Assembly: GCF_051401765.1 (NCBI RefSeq) | Contig: NC_135071.1 | Location: 4,752,961 to 4,816,960, forward strand | Length of the DNA stretch: 64,000 nt | Direction: 5' to 3' | From: Calliopsis andreniformis | Lineage: Eukaryota > Arthropoda > Insecta > Hymenoptera > Andrenidae | Shown here: one piece after another, positions 44,484 through 57,018 of the stretch | How positions within the stretch are numbered: the stretch's first letter is position 1 | How the letters are laid out: each line of letters starts with the position of its first letter | Notes under the pieces: model-generated | What the model saw: only the letters and a program-made list of their open reading frames with translations | What the model was told of the DNA's origin: nothing | The model's database searches: none | Position numbers and translations under genes: made by a program

Positions 44484-45338
44484 TACTAAGGCAAATATGC
44501 TATCGCTACAGCGCAAGTTTATCACTATTTTTTTAAGGTTTTGTGGCAATTATATACATTAATATACTGTATTTTGAACTTGTTAGACCCTCAACTACAA
44601 TTATATAATTATACTGTCGTAAAATATTCATATGAAGAAATTGGGTTTTGTCCCGCTAAAATCATAAAACGGGCCACTGTGCGCCGTCAGTAACATTGAC
44701 ACGTATGAAGATTTACTGCAGTGCGTTGTGGAATTGTCACCTGGTGGTTATAATAAAGCTGTATCGGCCGAGAAAGTTGTTTGGTATGAGTGGGACAGCT
44801 ACCTTAAACCATTCTATAAGTCATTGGTTGGCATAACACAATTTCATCACTTTATAATTTGTACGGACTGTATAAAAACGAAGAAATTTGCAGACAGTGA
44901 GAACGTGGAGTCGTTTCATCTTCTTTTAAAACCCTCCGATCGTCAAATGCCAGAAATTATAGAGTCAGTTGGTTTATTTCTGGAGCGTCAGTGGTATATT
45001 TATCAAAATCTTCGCAGCTTAGTTTCGGATATAAGTAAAGCAGATATTGTGGCTCCATTACCAAAACAGGAGTTGATATCGAAGAAACGTGTGGCTGCAT
45101 CATCAAAAAAGCAGTTAGCATCGAAGAAACGTGTGGCTACATCATCAAAAAAGGAGTTGGCATCGAAGAAACGTATGGTTCCATCACTGAAAAAAGAGTT
45201 AGCATCAAAGAAACGAAAGGCGAAGATTAGTGGAGATGTTCACGAACCAGAAGTAGAACAACGTTCATCTTCCTCATAACGAACACGTAAAAAGGTCTCA
45301 AGAAAGACGACGGCGAAGAAAAATACAAAACCTACTTA

Positions 45339-45820
45339 CAAGGGAAGTTTGGGAAGTGTTAATCGCCGATTTTAATGAAACTTTGTACAATTGTTCTAAG
45401 GTCCTACCTAAGAATACACCGCGAAGACAGTTCCAGATCAATCGAGAAAGTTCGATCGGCACGAGATAAAGGGATGCGTCCGCGGCGCGCGAGGTCAGAT
45501 TAACGCGAATTACGAAAACGACACGATCACGGCAAAGTTACGAGTACGATTACGATTACGACCACGCTGTTCTTTGTGACGCTTGTTCTTTTCCTATTCT
45601 TTTTCTGTATCTCTTCTGTCGCGTGTTATATTACTCGTGAATTGTTCAATAAAGGATAGATTTTAACAATTTTATTCCTACAAATATGATATTTGACTTT
45701 TTAAAATCTATCCTCGTAAGAGCAAAGATTAATAATCAGTGGTCGTCTGTTTCGACTTCGTACCGAGAAGGCTCTGATATTTCGTACAGACGTTGAGTGG
45801 ACCATAAAATATAGTCAAAC
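45339..45820. other. Spacer with a foldback-like end and a small palindrome
   Basis: 45339-45390 resembles the terminus of the foldback at 33101 (acaagggaa..., gattttaatgaaactttgta). At 45652-45712 ggatagatttta and taaaatctatcc form a small hairpin. No gene. Confidence 0.4.
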
Positions 45821-46626
45821 AACGTTTGGGTTAAAAGAGACCTGGGTAATAAACATTGAGTCCGTCCGAGTTGAGCAGTCGTAGAATACGGACGTGTTTA
45901 CAAATAGTCCGCGAGTCCGCAAGTGCCTAACGTGACACGCGTAACGTGTATCTCTCTTCGGGGTTTCGTACCTACAGAGACCAGTAAGTAAAATTAAGTG
46001 CAAATGTAACAGTGACTGTAATAAATTGTTTAATTGTGTCACTTCATTGCAACACCACAACCAGTTATAAAAGTGTTGTCCAAAATGACTGCTTTCCAAA
46101 AAAGGATCAAGCGATTGTAATTGAAGCAAAAGATGGATTACAAATTCAAGATTACGCTTTTGCACTAGGAAAACTTACAAGTTCGATGAATATAAGATTC
46201 ATGTCGAGAATTTCAAATGGTAGGATCTGCGTCTTCCTTGCCAGCAAGGAGATTGCAGATGAAATCACAAATAAGTATACCAGTTTTCAAATCAACGACA
46301 CCAATCTAGAGATCTGTCCGCTTATAAGCAAATATAAAAGAATAATTCTCTCCAATGTTTATCCAACAATTCCGCACTCAACAATAGAAGAAATTATTGA
46401 TAATCTAGACATACACAGAGGCTCATCGGTATCATTCTTAAGAGCAGGAATGTCTGAAGAAGGTTACCCACATATTCTCAGTTTTAGACGTCAAATTTAC
46501 ATTCACCCAGATGATCTACATAGACTACCAGAATCTATAAAAATTAAGCACGATAATACAACATATTGGATATATCCCTCATCAGACACACTAAAATGTT
46601 TTCTCTGTAAACAAGAAGACCATATA

Positions 46627-48371
46627 CAGTGACTCACAAAAATATTCGGACACTAAGGTAGGCTTGGCTTTAATGCTATATATCTTAATCAATTATAGGA
46701 GGATTGAATTGCAACTTGTTTTTTTAGATAGAGTACTTATTTCTCTTGCAAATATGTAAAAATTACTAATATATTTTAATACACCTTTATGAGATTAAAT
46801 ATTGACTGAAGTCACATCTATTTTACGTGTTACAAAAATATTCGGACACATACTTTGTATTGTAATATGTTTACTAGCAGTTGCCCGGCAATACTGCTTG
46901 TAAGTAAGAGTGGAAATCAAAACAGAATGTTTGTTTACAAGTGCGTTGTGTTGTGTTCAATGTTCAACAGTCAGTGTTACGAAACAGTTCAGTGTATTAT
47001 CGTAAAAATGAGTCGAAAAAGTAGAAACATTTCGTTTAATCTGCGTCAATTAGTAATTTTCCATTGGGAAAAAAGAAAGTTGTATCGCCAAATCGCTGCA
47101 ATGCTTAATTTAAAGAAAAGCACCTTGGTGGATATCATCAACAGATATAAAAACGAGGACAGGATTGAATCACTTCCGCAAAGTGGACGACCAAAAATAA
47201 TAAATGAAAGAGAAAGTGTAAAACTTGTAAGTATATCATCTTTTACATTCAAGTTACATAAACTCGAAAAGTAATTTTTATTAAACTGATTTAGTTTTGC
47301 AGATAAACCAGAGTTTCCACTCGAAATATTTTACGAGTGACTCGTGCCGCGCAATGCCGCTTGCGGGCGACTTGGACCAAACCACAATAGCGTTTTAGAA
47401 ACGCGAGAGTAAGATTTGACATTTGCCTTCTCTCTCGTCTTTCCGAAGCTATCCGAAGTGATCCGAAGGGCCGAATTCACGTACATACGGCTCGTATAGT
47501 AGTGTGTATAGTGGAGGGGGAATCATAGTGTGGCTCCATCTTGCATTCATTAGGCAGCCACATGTCTGTGGATAATTTTATTTCTGTAAAGAAAACTGTA
47601 ACGGCAGATACCGACCAAGAAATCTCGTAAAGTCACGTGACTACCCTAGGCCCTTAAGCATGGTGGAGGAAACGTTATGGTCTGGAGTAGCATATCAAGC
47701 AGAGGAGTAGGAAAGATACTATGGATAAGAATAAATATTTACAACTTTTAAAAGAAAATTTAATACCAAGTGCAGTCAATATGGGTATTGAAAAAAGTTT
47801 TAAGTTTTACCAAGACAACGATCCAAAACATAAATCTCGGATCGTATAAGAGTTCTTATTATATAAATGTCCGACAGTCCTACACCCTCCTGCTCAATCA
47901 CCAGACCTTAATCCGATTGAGAATCTATGGGATAGTTTGGATAGAAGAATAAGAACAATGCCGATAAGGAATACGGAAGAATTAAAAATGAGACTACGAG
48001 AGGAGTGGGAAAAAACAAGCCTACAATATCTTGAAAAAATCATATCTAATATGCCAAGACGTCTGGGACACGTGATAAAACAAAAAGACTATGCTACTAA
48101 GTACTAAAAGTTAAATTTGTGCACACAAAATATTAATTATATAACACTGTCCGAATATTTTTGTAATTAAAAAAACGTCTGTGATATCATTTAATTCATA
48201 ATATTATACTATTAAGTTCTGTTAAATTAAACATATTATATATATTTCTAAATTACAATAAATACTCTATCGGAAGAAAAATGTTTCAGTTAATTTTCTT
48301 CACAATTACCATAGATATAGGTCATTAAAGTTAAACATACCTTCGTGTCCGAATATTTTTGTGAGACACTG
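46627..48371 (+). mobile_element. Tc1-like transposon inside LINE ORF1
   Basis: Ends CAGTGACTCACAAAAATATTCGGACAC and GTGTCCGAATATTTTTGTGAGACACTG, with TA at 46625-46626 and 48372-48373. It cuts the LINE zinc knuckle exactly at a TA. 1,745 bases, with internal loss of the transposase centre. Confidence 0.9.
47008..48107 (+). pseudogene. Tc1-type transposase, broken
   Basis: The N-terminus MSRKSRNISFNLRQLVIFHW with helix-turn-helix (KLYRQIAAMLNLKKSTLVDI) and GRPKIINERE runs to about 47230. The catalytic centre is mostly replaced by about 400 bases related to 32640-32880. The later parts are readable in shifted frames: GGGNVMVWS-like at about 47660-47700, QDNDPKHKS (about 47812-47838, second catalytic Asp), NPIENLWDSLDRRI (about 47905), ending KQKDYATKY at 48107. 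The first catalytic region is not visible. Inactive. Confidence 0.8.
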
Positions 48372-51300
48372 TAGCTAAAAAGTGCAAGAACGCAGGCAAA
48401 ACAAGTCTAATAACAATCACAAACGAGAATAAGGTAACCAGATAAACAAACACAGCAAGAACACAAAGCCAACGATACTGAACCGTAATTCCGTTAATCA
48501 AAAACTCAACAAATTTAACAGACTTAACCCAGAATTTGTATCCTATAAATAAACCTATAAAACGAGCGAGATCAGACAGGACTGATGAATCAGAAAACCA
48601 AGACTCCATTGACCCCAAAGCAGATAATAACCTTTTATTACAGGAAAGGCAGAGCAAGACGAATCAACCCAAAAAGAAATTAATCAGAGTCTCCACAGGA
48701 AAAAGTTTAGAAGAAATGCTCCAACCAATTAAGGCTATACTACATGAACCAAACAAACTTCTAAATTACGAACAATTTCAGAGTTTCCTAGAAAAAGCCC
48801 ATGGATCTTCCAACACGCAAGAAATAGCCTCAAATTACACTGATGATACTATATCTCTAATTTTCTTTATGAAAAAATTATATCCGCATTTAAATGACCG
48901 AAGATTGAAAAATCGTTTCACTAGAATCATTAAAAAACTGAACAAATCACCTGAACCAAACCTCGATACAACACTCTTCTTCCCATACCCCTCGTCGTGT
49001 GAAGATGAACTAAACTTATAATTCCATCTATACTCGTATATATATACATAATCAAAACTCTAATCATGGACCACAAAATACTTCAATGGAATGTCAACGG
49101 ACTTAAACCACGCCAAGAATTTCTCCAGAAACTTATTAACACACATCAGCCTCTTATTAGGTGTATCCATGAAACCAACTTTAAAGAGAATCAGTACTTC
49201 AATATTAAAAATTATGAAGTAATACATAAAAATAGAACAAACTATTCAATCGCAAGTGGTGGGGTAGCCACCTGTATAAACAACATACATTTCACCGATC
49301 TACAAATTCAAACCGAACTTGAAGCTGTTGCAGCACGCATTACATTACCCTCAACAAAATTAACTATATGTAACGTATACATCCCAAATAGTCACAACCT
49401 TCAAGAAACGGAAATAACGAACCTCATTCAACAATTATCGAACCTATCCTGTTATTAGGAGACTTTAATAATCACTGAACCTTGTGGGACTATGCATACA
49501 CTGATGCAAGAGGCAAAATGATAGAGCGTATAATACAGGAAACCGATCTGATATTACTAAATTCTACCAATCCCACCCACTTCAACGTATCAACGGTTTC
49601 CTCTAGCTCAATTGATTTGGCCTTCTGCAACCCATCACTATTTAATCTTATTAATTGGACAACAACTTCTGACTTGTACAAGTGACCATTTTCCTATTTT
49701 CATTGACCTTCAAAATAATAGTATGCAAGAAACTATTTACAAACCCAGATGGAAATTTAAGAAAGCCAACTGGGATGCATATAAGTCTATTATTGAATCA
49801 AAAACTCAACACCTCACACAACCGCACAATATGAAACCGCAGAACATAGATGAATATCTGCAAAGCCTAGAGCAACTGATAATAGCAACAGCCAATGAAA
49901 CTATTCCTAAAACTTCTGGAACAATGGAAAAAAGAAAGCTACCTTGGTGGAATGACAAGTGCGAAGAGGCAGTAAAAGAGAAAAAACACGCCTTTAATGT
50001 CTATAAGAAACATAAGACCTTTGAGAACAAATGCATCTGCCAAAGAACAAGAGCATTAGCAAGGAAAATACTTAAGACAGCCAAAAGGGAAAGTTGGTTA
50101 GAGTATATTTCTGCTCTCCAAAATCATGTATCTAACGAAGAAAACTGGAGGAAAATCAATGCAATAAATGGTACAAGATGATCTTGCAGTATCACTTTAA
50201 TCTAAAAAACCGACAAAACTATTACATACAACCCACTACAGATAGCCAATAAATTTGCTGCAACTTATGTCAAAAACTCAAGCGACGAAAACTTCAATCC
50301 GAAATTCCGCGCGTATAAACACAATTACGAAAGGAACTGGGAATCTTCAGCGAACTATAAAACAACCCCGGAAATAGATAGACTAAATGAACCAATACAG
50401 TTAGCAGAACTAGAAAAAACACTACAGACTTGTAAAAACTCAAGCCCCGGCCCCGATGAAATCCCAAACATATTCATTAAAAAACTACCGACAGAAGCTC
50501 TAAAATATCTCCTAGAAATATACAACGTGATCTTCACCACTAATGTATTCCCCGCTAATTGGAAAGAGGTCATTCTAGTGACGATTCTCAAGCCAGGAAA
50601 AAATAAGTCCTACACCAAAAGCTATAGGCCAATTTCTCTTACTTGCTGCCTCCGAAAATTACTAGAAAAGATTTTGAATAAAAGATTAAAATGGTATCTA
50701 GAGAAAAACCACCTTATATCACCACACCAAAATGGTTTTAGACAGGATAGATCAACCATAGACAGTTTAGTAACAATAGAATCTAGCGTCTGCAATGCAT
50801 TCTATAATGCATAACATCTAATCGCGATCTGCCTAGACATAGAAAAGGCCTATGATATCGTCTGGCGGGACAGAATTCTAAAAAATCTCTGCAACTTCAA
50901 GGTAATATTTTCAACTTTATTAAACTTTATTAAAAATTTCCCACAAGAAAGATTCATAAGTGTTCGAGTCAAAAATATATTGTCAAAGAAAGTTGAAATA
51001 TCTAACGAAGTTCCTCAAGGAGCAATCTTGAGCGTCACTCTTTCGCGTCACTTTCTCATCGCAATAAATGATATAACAAACTCAGTACCAAGACCAATAA
51101 GGGTAACTATGTTCGCTGACGACGTCACGTTACTAATATCAGGAAGAAATCTCAAAACAACTCAACTTATTACTCAAAAAGCCCGTAACAAGTTACAAAA
51201 ATTTTCAGAAGAAACAGGGTTCAAATTCTCCAAAACCAAGTCAACTTTCATAAATTTCTATTGATCGAAAGTCTACAACAATCAAAATATTAATCTGTTC

Positions 51301-51485
51301 CTGGATAGACAGGAATTGACATCTAGTAGGGAAGTCCGAATTTTAGGATTAACTTTTGATGAAAGATTAACATGGGTACCACATATTAAGAACCTCAAAG
51401 ACACTTGCACAAGAAGATTGGATATCCTCAAAACATTAGCTCTAAGAAATTGGGGTGCAGATCACGAGGTACTTTCTATGACATA

Positions 51486-52973
51486 CAGGGTGTAACAAAC
51501 ATGTTGCAGTTCCTTAAAAGGGGTCATTCAGGGGGTGATTTGAAACAACTTTTTCCTTAACGAAAATGTAAGATGAGGCTTCGTTAACGAGTTATTAACG
51601 AAAAACACCGGCCAATGAGAGCACGAGTTTGCCGCCCGAGCGACTGCGGTAGCGTTGGGTACGCGCTGGGCGCTACGGTTGTACTCCGAACAAGAAAGTT
51701 GGCATGCGTCGAAGAAAATAGCATTAGTATGAAAATATTTGCATAACGTATAAACGAAAAAGCAATTCAACAAAAGAAATGAACGGAGAATTGGAGAATT
51801 AACGTTGAATATAGAAACGTTGAAAGTAGTCTGCGTTAGATTTAAGAAATAATAATCATTAATGAATTAAATGCAATTCATCTGTAGTTTCTAAATCTAT
51901 GTCACTGTGTCACTGTACCGATCCTGGTCATCGACCGTCGAAATGGTTTATGGTAGGGTAGAATTTTTCCAAAGAAGCTCCTTGTACCCCCACGTAGTTT
52001 AAGCACCTCAGACCTTCCTTGTTCGGACACTTCGAGATCATGTTTCCTTCGAAACCAAAGCAATAAAGCCATAAATTACCTAAACGCGTGCCCCTGATCT
52101 CTACTAAGATGGTTAGACTGGTTCTAGCAGCGACAACTCGACACATGGTGCTAACAATTTTTTTCTTATTCTTCGGGGACGGAAAAGACTTTCTCTTCTT
52201 CGCAGACCCTTTTGGATCGATGCACGATGTGTCTGTTTTCTGTCTCGAAGCACTGGATACGTAGGCAATAAAAGAGTGGAGTGAGCGCTTTTGTAAAACT
52301 GCTTGTTGGTGCTCGTTGTGCACTTCTGCAAAGCACATGTTTTCTTGACAGATACTGATTTTTTTCTTTCTCAATCTTGTGGTCGTACTGAAAGTTAACT
52401 CATAATAGAACGATGGGAAACTATGCGAGGGTAGAAGGAGCTTCTTTGAAAAAATTCTACCTTAGCATAAACCATTTCGACGGTCGATGAAGAGGGATCG
52501 GTACAGTGACCCAGTGACACAGGTTTACAAACTACAGGTAAAGTTTGTTCTCCTCTCCCTTTATTTTTTGTTGTATTGCTTTTTCGTTTATACGTTATGC
52601 GAATAAGAAATTTACGTATTCGTGTTTTTACGTTGCACGTAGTTTTCCTCGATTTTAAGCAATTATTCACTTCAAGTGATAAACAAAAAAAGGACTCGGT
52701 GTTATTTATTATGTCGCTTTCAGTTATCATACTAATGCTATTTTCTTCGATGTATGACGACTTTCTTGTTCGGAGTACAACCGAAGCATCTAGCGCGCAC
52801 CCTACGCTACCGCGGTCGTTCGGGCGGCAAACTCGCGCTCTCATTGGCCGGTGTTTTTCGTTAATAACTCGTTAACGAAGCCTCATCCTACATTTTCGCT
52901 AAGGAAAAAGTTGTTTCAAATTACCCCATGAATCACTCTTTTCAAGGAACTGCAACATTTTTGTTACACTCTG
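51486..52973. mobile_element. Foldback transposon inside LINE ORF2
   Basis: CAGGGTGTAACAAACATGTTGCAG at the left, its mirror TGCAACATTTTTGTTACACTCTG at the right, TA on each side. Arms of about 530 bases; centre about 52011-52430. The terminal block (gggggtgatttgaaacaac, ttcgttaacgagttattaacgaaaaac, ccaatgagag) is related to the ends of 10253-13798 although the middles differ. The frame 51928-52374 (-) contains CxxC-like residues but no domain I can name. Confidence 0.85.
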
Positions 52974-53169
52974 TATAAAGCACTTACACGATCCAAAGTA
53001 GACTATGGGTCGATAATTTATAACTCCGCCAGGAAGAGTACCTTGAAAAAACTGGAGGTAATAAATAACGCATATGCTCGAATAATTACTGGAGCCTTCC
53101 GAACAAGCCCAATAACTGGACTCCTCAGTGAAGCAAATTTAACATCTCTTGAAAATCACAGTATATCAC

Positions 53170-53480
53170 TGTAGTATCATAGTTTTAAAAGACCTTAGTT
53201 TTAAGAACAGGAAGAGGGTCGTAAAAGAGAAAGTGTCGATGGACAGAAAACAGATTCAACAGCTGGGCGATGGGCCGATGCGTCGCCGATTGTGCTAAGA
53301 GCGTGATGGGAGGAGAGAAAAGGGCATTGAGGGTTTTTCCTGGCGAAAAAGCAGACAGTGTTGTAAGGAAAGTCGAGAGTGCCGTCGAGAGAAAAAAGAC
53401 CTGTATTTTAACGTGTACAGTATTGTCACCTAATATAATCCTTAATCTTAATAAATATTATTATTATACATAATACTACA
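53170..53480 (+). mobile_element. Solo LTR inside LINE ORF2
   Basis: 311 bases bounded by TGTAGTAT and ATACTACA, with a 4-base duplication TCAC at 53166-53169 and 53481-53484. Contains AATAAATATT near the right end. The LINE reading context continues on both sides. Source element not in the window. Confidence 0.85.
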
Positions 53481-54809
53481 TCACTTACCCTTAAATATGC
53501 ATCAGCTGTGGCCACAAAATCTCTAAGCAACACATATAAGTTGCTGTTCCACAAAAACACGATAATCGAGCCTCAACAGAGATCATACCTCCCAAAAGCG
53601 ATAAATATTCGCTTACGGCACTATTCAAAAAAAATCGAATTAGAAATACCAAAACTGCTAGAAAGAAGACAATACCTCACACCCCCTTGGACACTACCGG
53701 ACCTGAAAGTAATAGATTTGCCAAGACCAAGCGGAGCCTCAGACTTAGGAACAACAAACACTCAAGAAATACTTGCGAGGAAAGTACAAGATCTTAAAGA
53801 CTACACCAGATTATATGCCAAAGCCTCCAAATTCAAAACGGAAACAAGTTGCACTGTCAAGACTCCCACGCAGTACTCGAAATTTGAACTTCCAAAAGAA
53901 TATTCCTTATGTTCGAGGGAAATGTGTGGCATTACAAAAGCTCTAGACTATATCAGTCATTCAGACCAAAACAAATTCATAATAATAGTATTGACTAATT
54001 CAGATACTTCACTCTCTAGTATCACGAAGGAAAACTCTCAACATTCATTAGTACAAAAAATCATTGAAAACTTACACAATTTAAATTCTAAAGAAATTAT
54101 CATTACCAAGATAGCAACACATTTACAATCTGAGATCCTCAGTTCCGATGACGAAGAAGAAACTCATAACAAAATCTGGGAACAACCACAAAGATTTCCA
54201 AACTTACCTTAGACATATCCTTAAAACCAAAAGAAGACGAAACTTGGAAGAACACAACTGCGGCAAATATACGCAAAATTCGTAACAGCTTGTTCGAGAA
54301 AAGCCCAGCACTCAAATTCAATAGGCGAGATCAAGTCACTTTAACAAGATTAAGAATCAGACATACAAATATTATTCATTCACATTTAATAACCAAAAGC
54401 GAACCAACAATGTGTTACAACTGCAACTGTATCATATCAGGCAACCACTTATTTACCTGCACAAACTACGAACCCACAAGATCCAAATTTCGTCTTCCAA
54501 CGGATCCAAGCAAAATTCTGAATGACGAAAAATTATCCAAACAATTTCTATTGTTCTTGAAGGACGTAAATCTATATAACAGAATTTGATAACAACACCA
54601 GGAAGTAATCCCAAAAACCAGAAGCACTTTAAGCATAATTAAAATCCACCGTTATTATGTAGTTATATTTACATTGTACAAGATTCTTTTACACTTGTAT
54701 TCTATACTGTATGGGTAATATCCAATTGTTGTATTTGTGTTTGTATTGTGGTGACTAATAACCTCATGGTGGATGTGACCTTTATAAATAAATAAATAAA
54801 AAAAAAATA

Positions 54810-55490
54810 TTGGGTCTCGAAAATGGTTGGGGAAAGCTGCCGTCGAAGGAACGGTTGAGCAGGACAAAGTTTAACGAGAGACACCCAGTAGTACGGACGT
54901 TATAATATAGTAATATACGTTTTACTACACACGTATTGATTAATTTGAAATTCCGTTTATTTAAACATCAAGAAAATACCTCTACCTCTACTCAATCAAA
55001 AAAAGCAGTCTGCTGACGATTAATGCAATAGGCGTAAATGCCGAATGCGATTTAAGTCATATAATTAGTTGAAATTTGTTTACAGAAATCATTAAAACTA
55101 TGAATTTGAATGTCAAACATTGAAGAACTTTCTTTGCACATCAACTCTGTTTTCGAAAAGCCTAAGCCTTCAATAAAGCTAAGGGACTTTGAGAGAAAAT
55201 CTAGGTATCTAACAACACCAACTGTTATGAGAGGTCCTCCACGAGTTAGTCAAGAAGCCGCAGTTAGTTCTTCGATGAACTTTTGCATTAAACGTTTGTG
55301 CGAATATTCGTGATGTGCGAATATTCGTGACTGACTTTTCCTACAAATCTAATTCTTTTCTCGTGATATTTCTGTTGTGTGTGTGGTCTTCTTCCAAATT
55401 CTACGTCAAGACTTCTAGTAGTGTGTGTACTGCTTTTTCGTGTGTGGATTTAAACCAAAAGATTAATCACTAGATGGATACATTAACTCA
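54810..55490 (+). repeat. Relative of the 26337-29856 palindromic element
   Basis: About 54940-55480 shares aattccgtttatttaaacatca, tgcaataggcg, tcaaacattgaagaacttt, aagcctaagcctt and aggtatctaacaaca in order with 28990-29530. Single arm only. The frame 55110-55313 falls in the shared block; the copy at 29180 has an ATA in place of its ATG and a stop, so I do not call a gene. Confidence 0.6.
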
Positions 55491-56803
55491 TTCTACATTA
55501 ACTTTCTCAAGCAACCGAATTCTCTAGGTTAACGGACTTTTTCATTGTGTTTGTCTCACTGATAACATAGAACATAGTGCTAATTTTAAAGCATTATTAC
55601 TGTAAAACGAAAGCAGATTAGACAGTATGTTATAGGACATTTTATGATTTAATTGGAATTTCCTACCACCCCTTAAAATATTGAAACGTATATATGTTAT
55701 ACCCTGCATAGTTTTTTCAAGTTGATGTTTACAAATACCGACTAATGGTCAAAACCCCAGATTTCATCGTTAACTTTAACGTTAATTTTGTCGGCAATAT
55801 TACAAGAGAAAAATATCAAATCTAAGTTCGATGTTATCTTGTACGTACGTGATGGACGTTAAAATTACGCAGAAACAAATTGTATTTGTTGAAACTATTA
55901 AAGAGGCTCTCCCTATTAGAATGATTTTTCTTACAGTTCCAATTTTTGTGGTGACTGTTAAAATCACTCATTAATTTACTTCCTGTAAAATTCAGCCCTG
56001 GTTATTACAGATCAATGTAAAAAAGCTCAGTGCCAGAGGCTGCATTCAATGGTATAATCTCCGTTGAACACCGTAGATAGACTATCACACTGCTGAGTGG
56101 CCAAAGTAATAAATATATCATATGTACAAATCGACAATACACTGTTCGTGATTCATTTTTATAGTTGTTAAATTTATGTTAAATAAATTCTTAATTCTGT
56201 TCTTTAAAAAGACTCTGTTGATGGCGAATTCTTGTAACTTATAATGTAAAAAATTACCCAAAAGCATTCTTCATACAAATCGTATTTGTAAAACAAAGTG
56301 AGATCCCATTAAAAAAAAACTTTAAAACAGTAAAAAAGTTATCTCGATTCTTTACAAATTGAACAATACACGTGTATAAAAAGGGTGCGAAATCTGTCTT
56401 TCCCTTTAATTTGTAACTTTTTTTTGTATCTAGTTTCTATTAGAGTCTTATTGAAGGATTTGTGTCTATAAAGATCGTAATACGTGTTAAAGGTCTTCCG
56501 AAACCAAGACGACCTTCTCAAGCAATTAGATTCTCTAAGTCAACGGACTCTTTCTATGTGTTGGTCCCACTGACATGCACAAGCCACTCTTCATTTCAGA
56601 ACAGTGTTATCGCTAAAGCATTATTACTGCAAAACGAAAACAGATTCGACACTATGTTATAGGACATTTTGTGATCCAATTGGAGTATACACCTGCCCCT
56701 TGAAATATTGAAATATATACCTGTTACGCCCTGTATATACTTTTAATGGAAGTAAATTTTATGTACAATTTTAAGTACATTATAGTAATTCAGTACAGTA
56801 ATT
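55491..56803 (+). repeat. Two direct copies of a dispersed repeat, with spacer
   Basis: 55500-55720 and 56505-56733 share ttctctaagtcaacggac, ctaaagcattattactg, acgaaa.cagatt and tatgttataggacatttt. A third, shorter relative is 35490-35640. The second copy ends GTTACGCCCTG before TA, suggesting a DNA transposon terminus. The spacer 55721-56504 has no gene. Confidence 0.6.
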
Positions 56804-57018
56804 ATTAACACATTGTTGACCGATCACGAGTTAACTCGTGTTTTCATGGCCGAACGTTGCTGACCGGCCACAAGTAAACTCATGATGCGCTTTTTTTATT
56901 AATTTATTAAATTTGTTACAGTTTATTTATATTGATTTACTTCCACATCCAATTACGAAATAATAGCCAGTGACATGAGATAAATTTTCAGTAAAATTGC
57001 CGGTCAACAATGTGTTAA
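56804..57018. mobile_element. piggyBac-type MITE (TTAA)
   Basis: TTAACACATTGTTGACCG at the left, CGGTCAACAATGTGTTAA at the right. Sequence differs from the MITE at 4589-4948, so it is a separate family. Inner stems gagttaactc and accggccac are also visible. Confidence 0.85.

Larger units (their letters stand above)
43318..44668 (-). mobile_element. DNA transposon with TTTTAGCGGGACAAAACC ends
   Basis: Inserted in the DUF7869-like gene. Ends TTTTAGCGGGACAAAACC and GGTTTTGTCCCGCTAAAA are perfect inverted repeats. It contains the antisense fragment at 43368-43823 and a LINE tail at 44216-44483. Internally deleted, since the fragment is only the C-terminal part of a larger protein. Confidence 0.8.
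41726..45279 (+). pseudogene. DUF7869-like transposase, broken and interrupted
   Basis: A mobile-element protein in several frames: acidic N-terminus with an in-frame TAG at about 41890, the ATG at 41904, then IDFTFYNVSVCRSLFLFVHA, CDICRG (about 42640), a likely small intron 42652-42726 (GTAATT..CAATAG), PVSPQQPGTTYFKA (about 42915), then LVLFCDNCVGQNKNN and FLLTGHTKFAPDRYFGIFK (43120-43290). After the insertion at 43318-44668 it resumes with GGYNKAVSAEKVVWYEWDSY to 45279. The paired 'CDNCVGQNKN / GHTKFAPD' motifs are those of the DUF7869 family of arthropod and cnidarian transposon proteins; superfamily not certain. The C-terminus is a basic tandem repeat (KKxLASKKR, about 45069-45220). Stops at 42828 and elsewhere make it inactive. 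Confidence 0.7.
46085..49021 (+). pseudogene. LINE ORF1 (nucleic-acid-binding protein), split by Tc1
   Basis: Probable ATG at 46085 (MTAFQK), with a shift in the A-run near 46100. The body reads AIVIEAKDGLQIQDYAFALG to the zinc knuckle CFLCKQEDHI, which is cut by the Tc1 insertion and resumes at 48374 with the VAKKCK half. The C-terminal part (48536-49021) includes RLKNRFTRIIKKLNKSPEPN. Stops 44 bases before ORF2. It would coat the LINE RNA. Confidence 0.75.
49066..54589 (+). pseudogene. LINE ORF2 (endonuclease-RT-RNase H), broken
   Basis: ATG at 49066: ILQWNVNGLKPRQEFLQKLI opens the AP-type endonuclease, with SDHFPIFIDL near 49690. Then the RT: SSPGPDEIPN (about 50440), YRPISLTCCLRKLLEKI, DIEKAYDIVW, VPQGAILS and the catalytic FADD (about 51112-51123). 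RNase H remnants: YSLCSREMCGITKAL (about 53910) and LTNSDTSLSSI. The C-terminal motif CYNCNCIISGNHLFTC is at about 54413-54460. Stops at 49456, 49684, 50812, 51262 and 53174, plus frameshifts, show long decay. It is interrupted by the foldback and solo LTR, each leaving the reading context recoverable on both sides. Confidence 0.85.
45820..54809 (+). mobile_element. I-clade LINE retrotransposon with three later insertions
   Basis: 5' region, ORF1 with a zinc knuckle, ORF2 with endonuclease, reverse transcriptase, RNase H and a C-terminal Cys-rich motif, then a 3' tail TTATAAATAAATAAATAAAAAAAAAA ending at 54809. RNase H and the terminal knuckle point to the I clade. The 5' boundary (about 45820) is approximate and no target duplication was found. 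Interrupted at 46627-48371, 51486-52973 and 53170-53480. Confidence 0.85.

Noticed and set aside
55110..55313. 67-codon frame MSNIEELSLHINSVF...
   Set aside because: The related copy at about 29180 lacks the ATG and has a stop, and the frame is not kept in the inverted arm near 26750.
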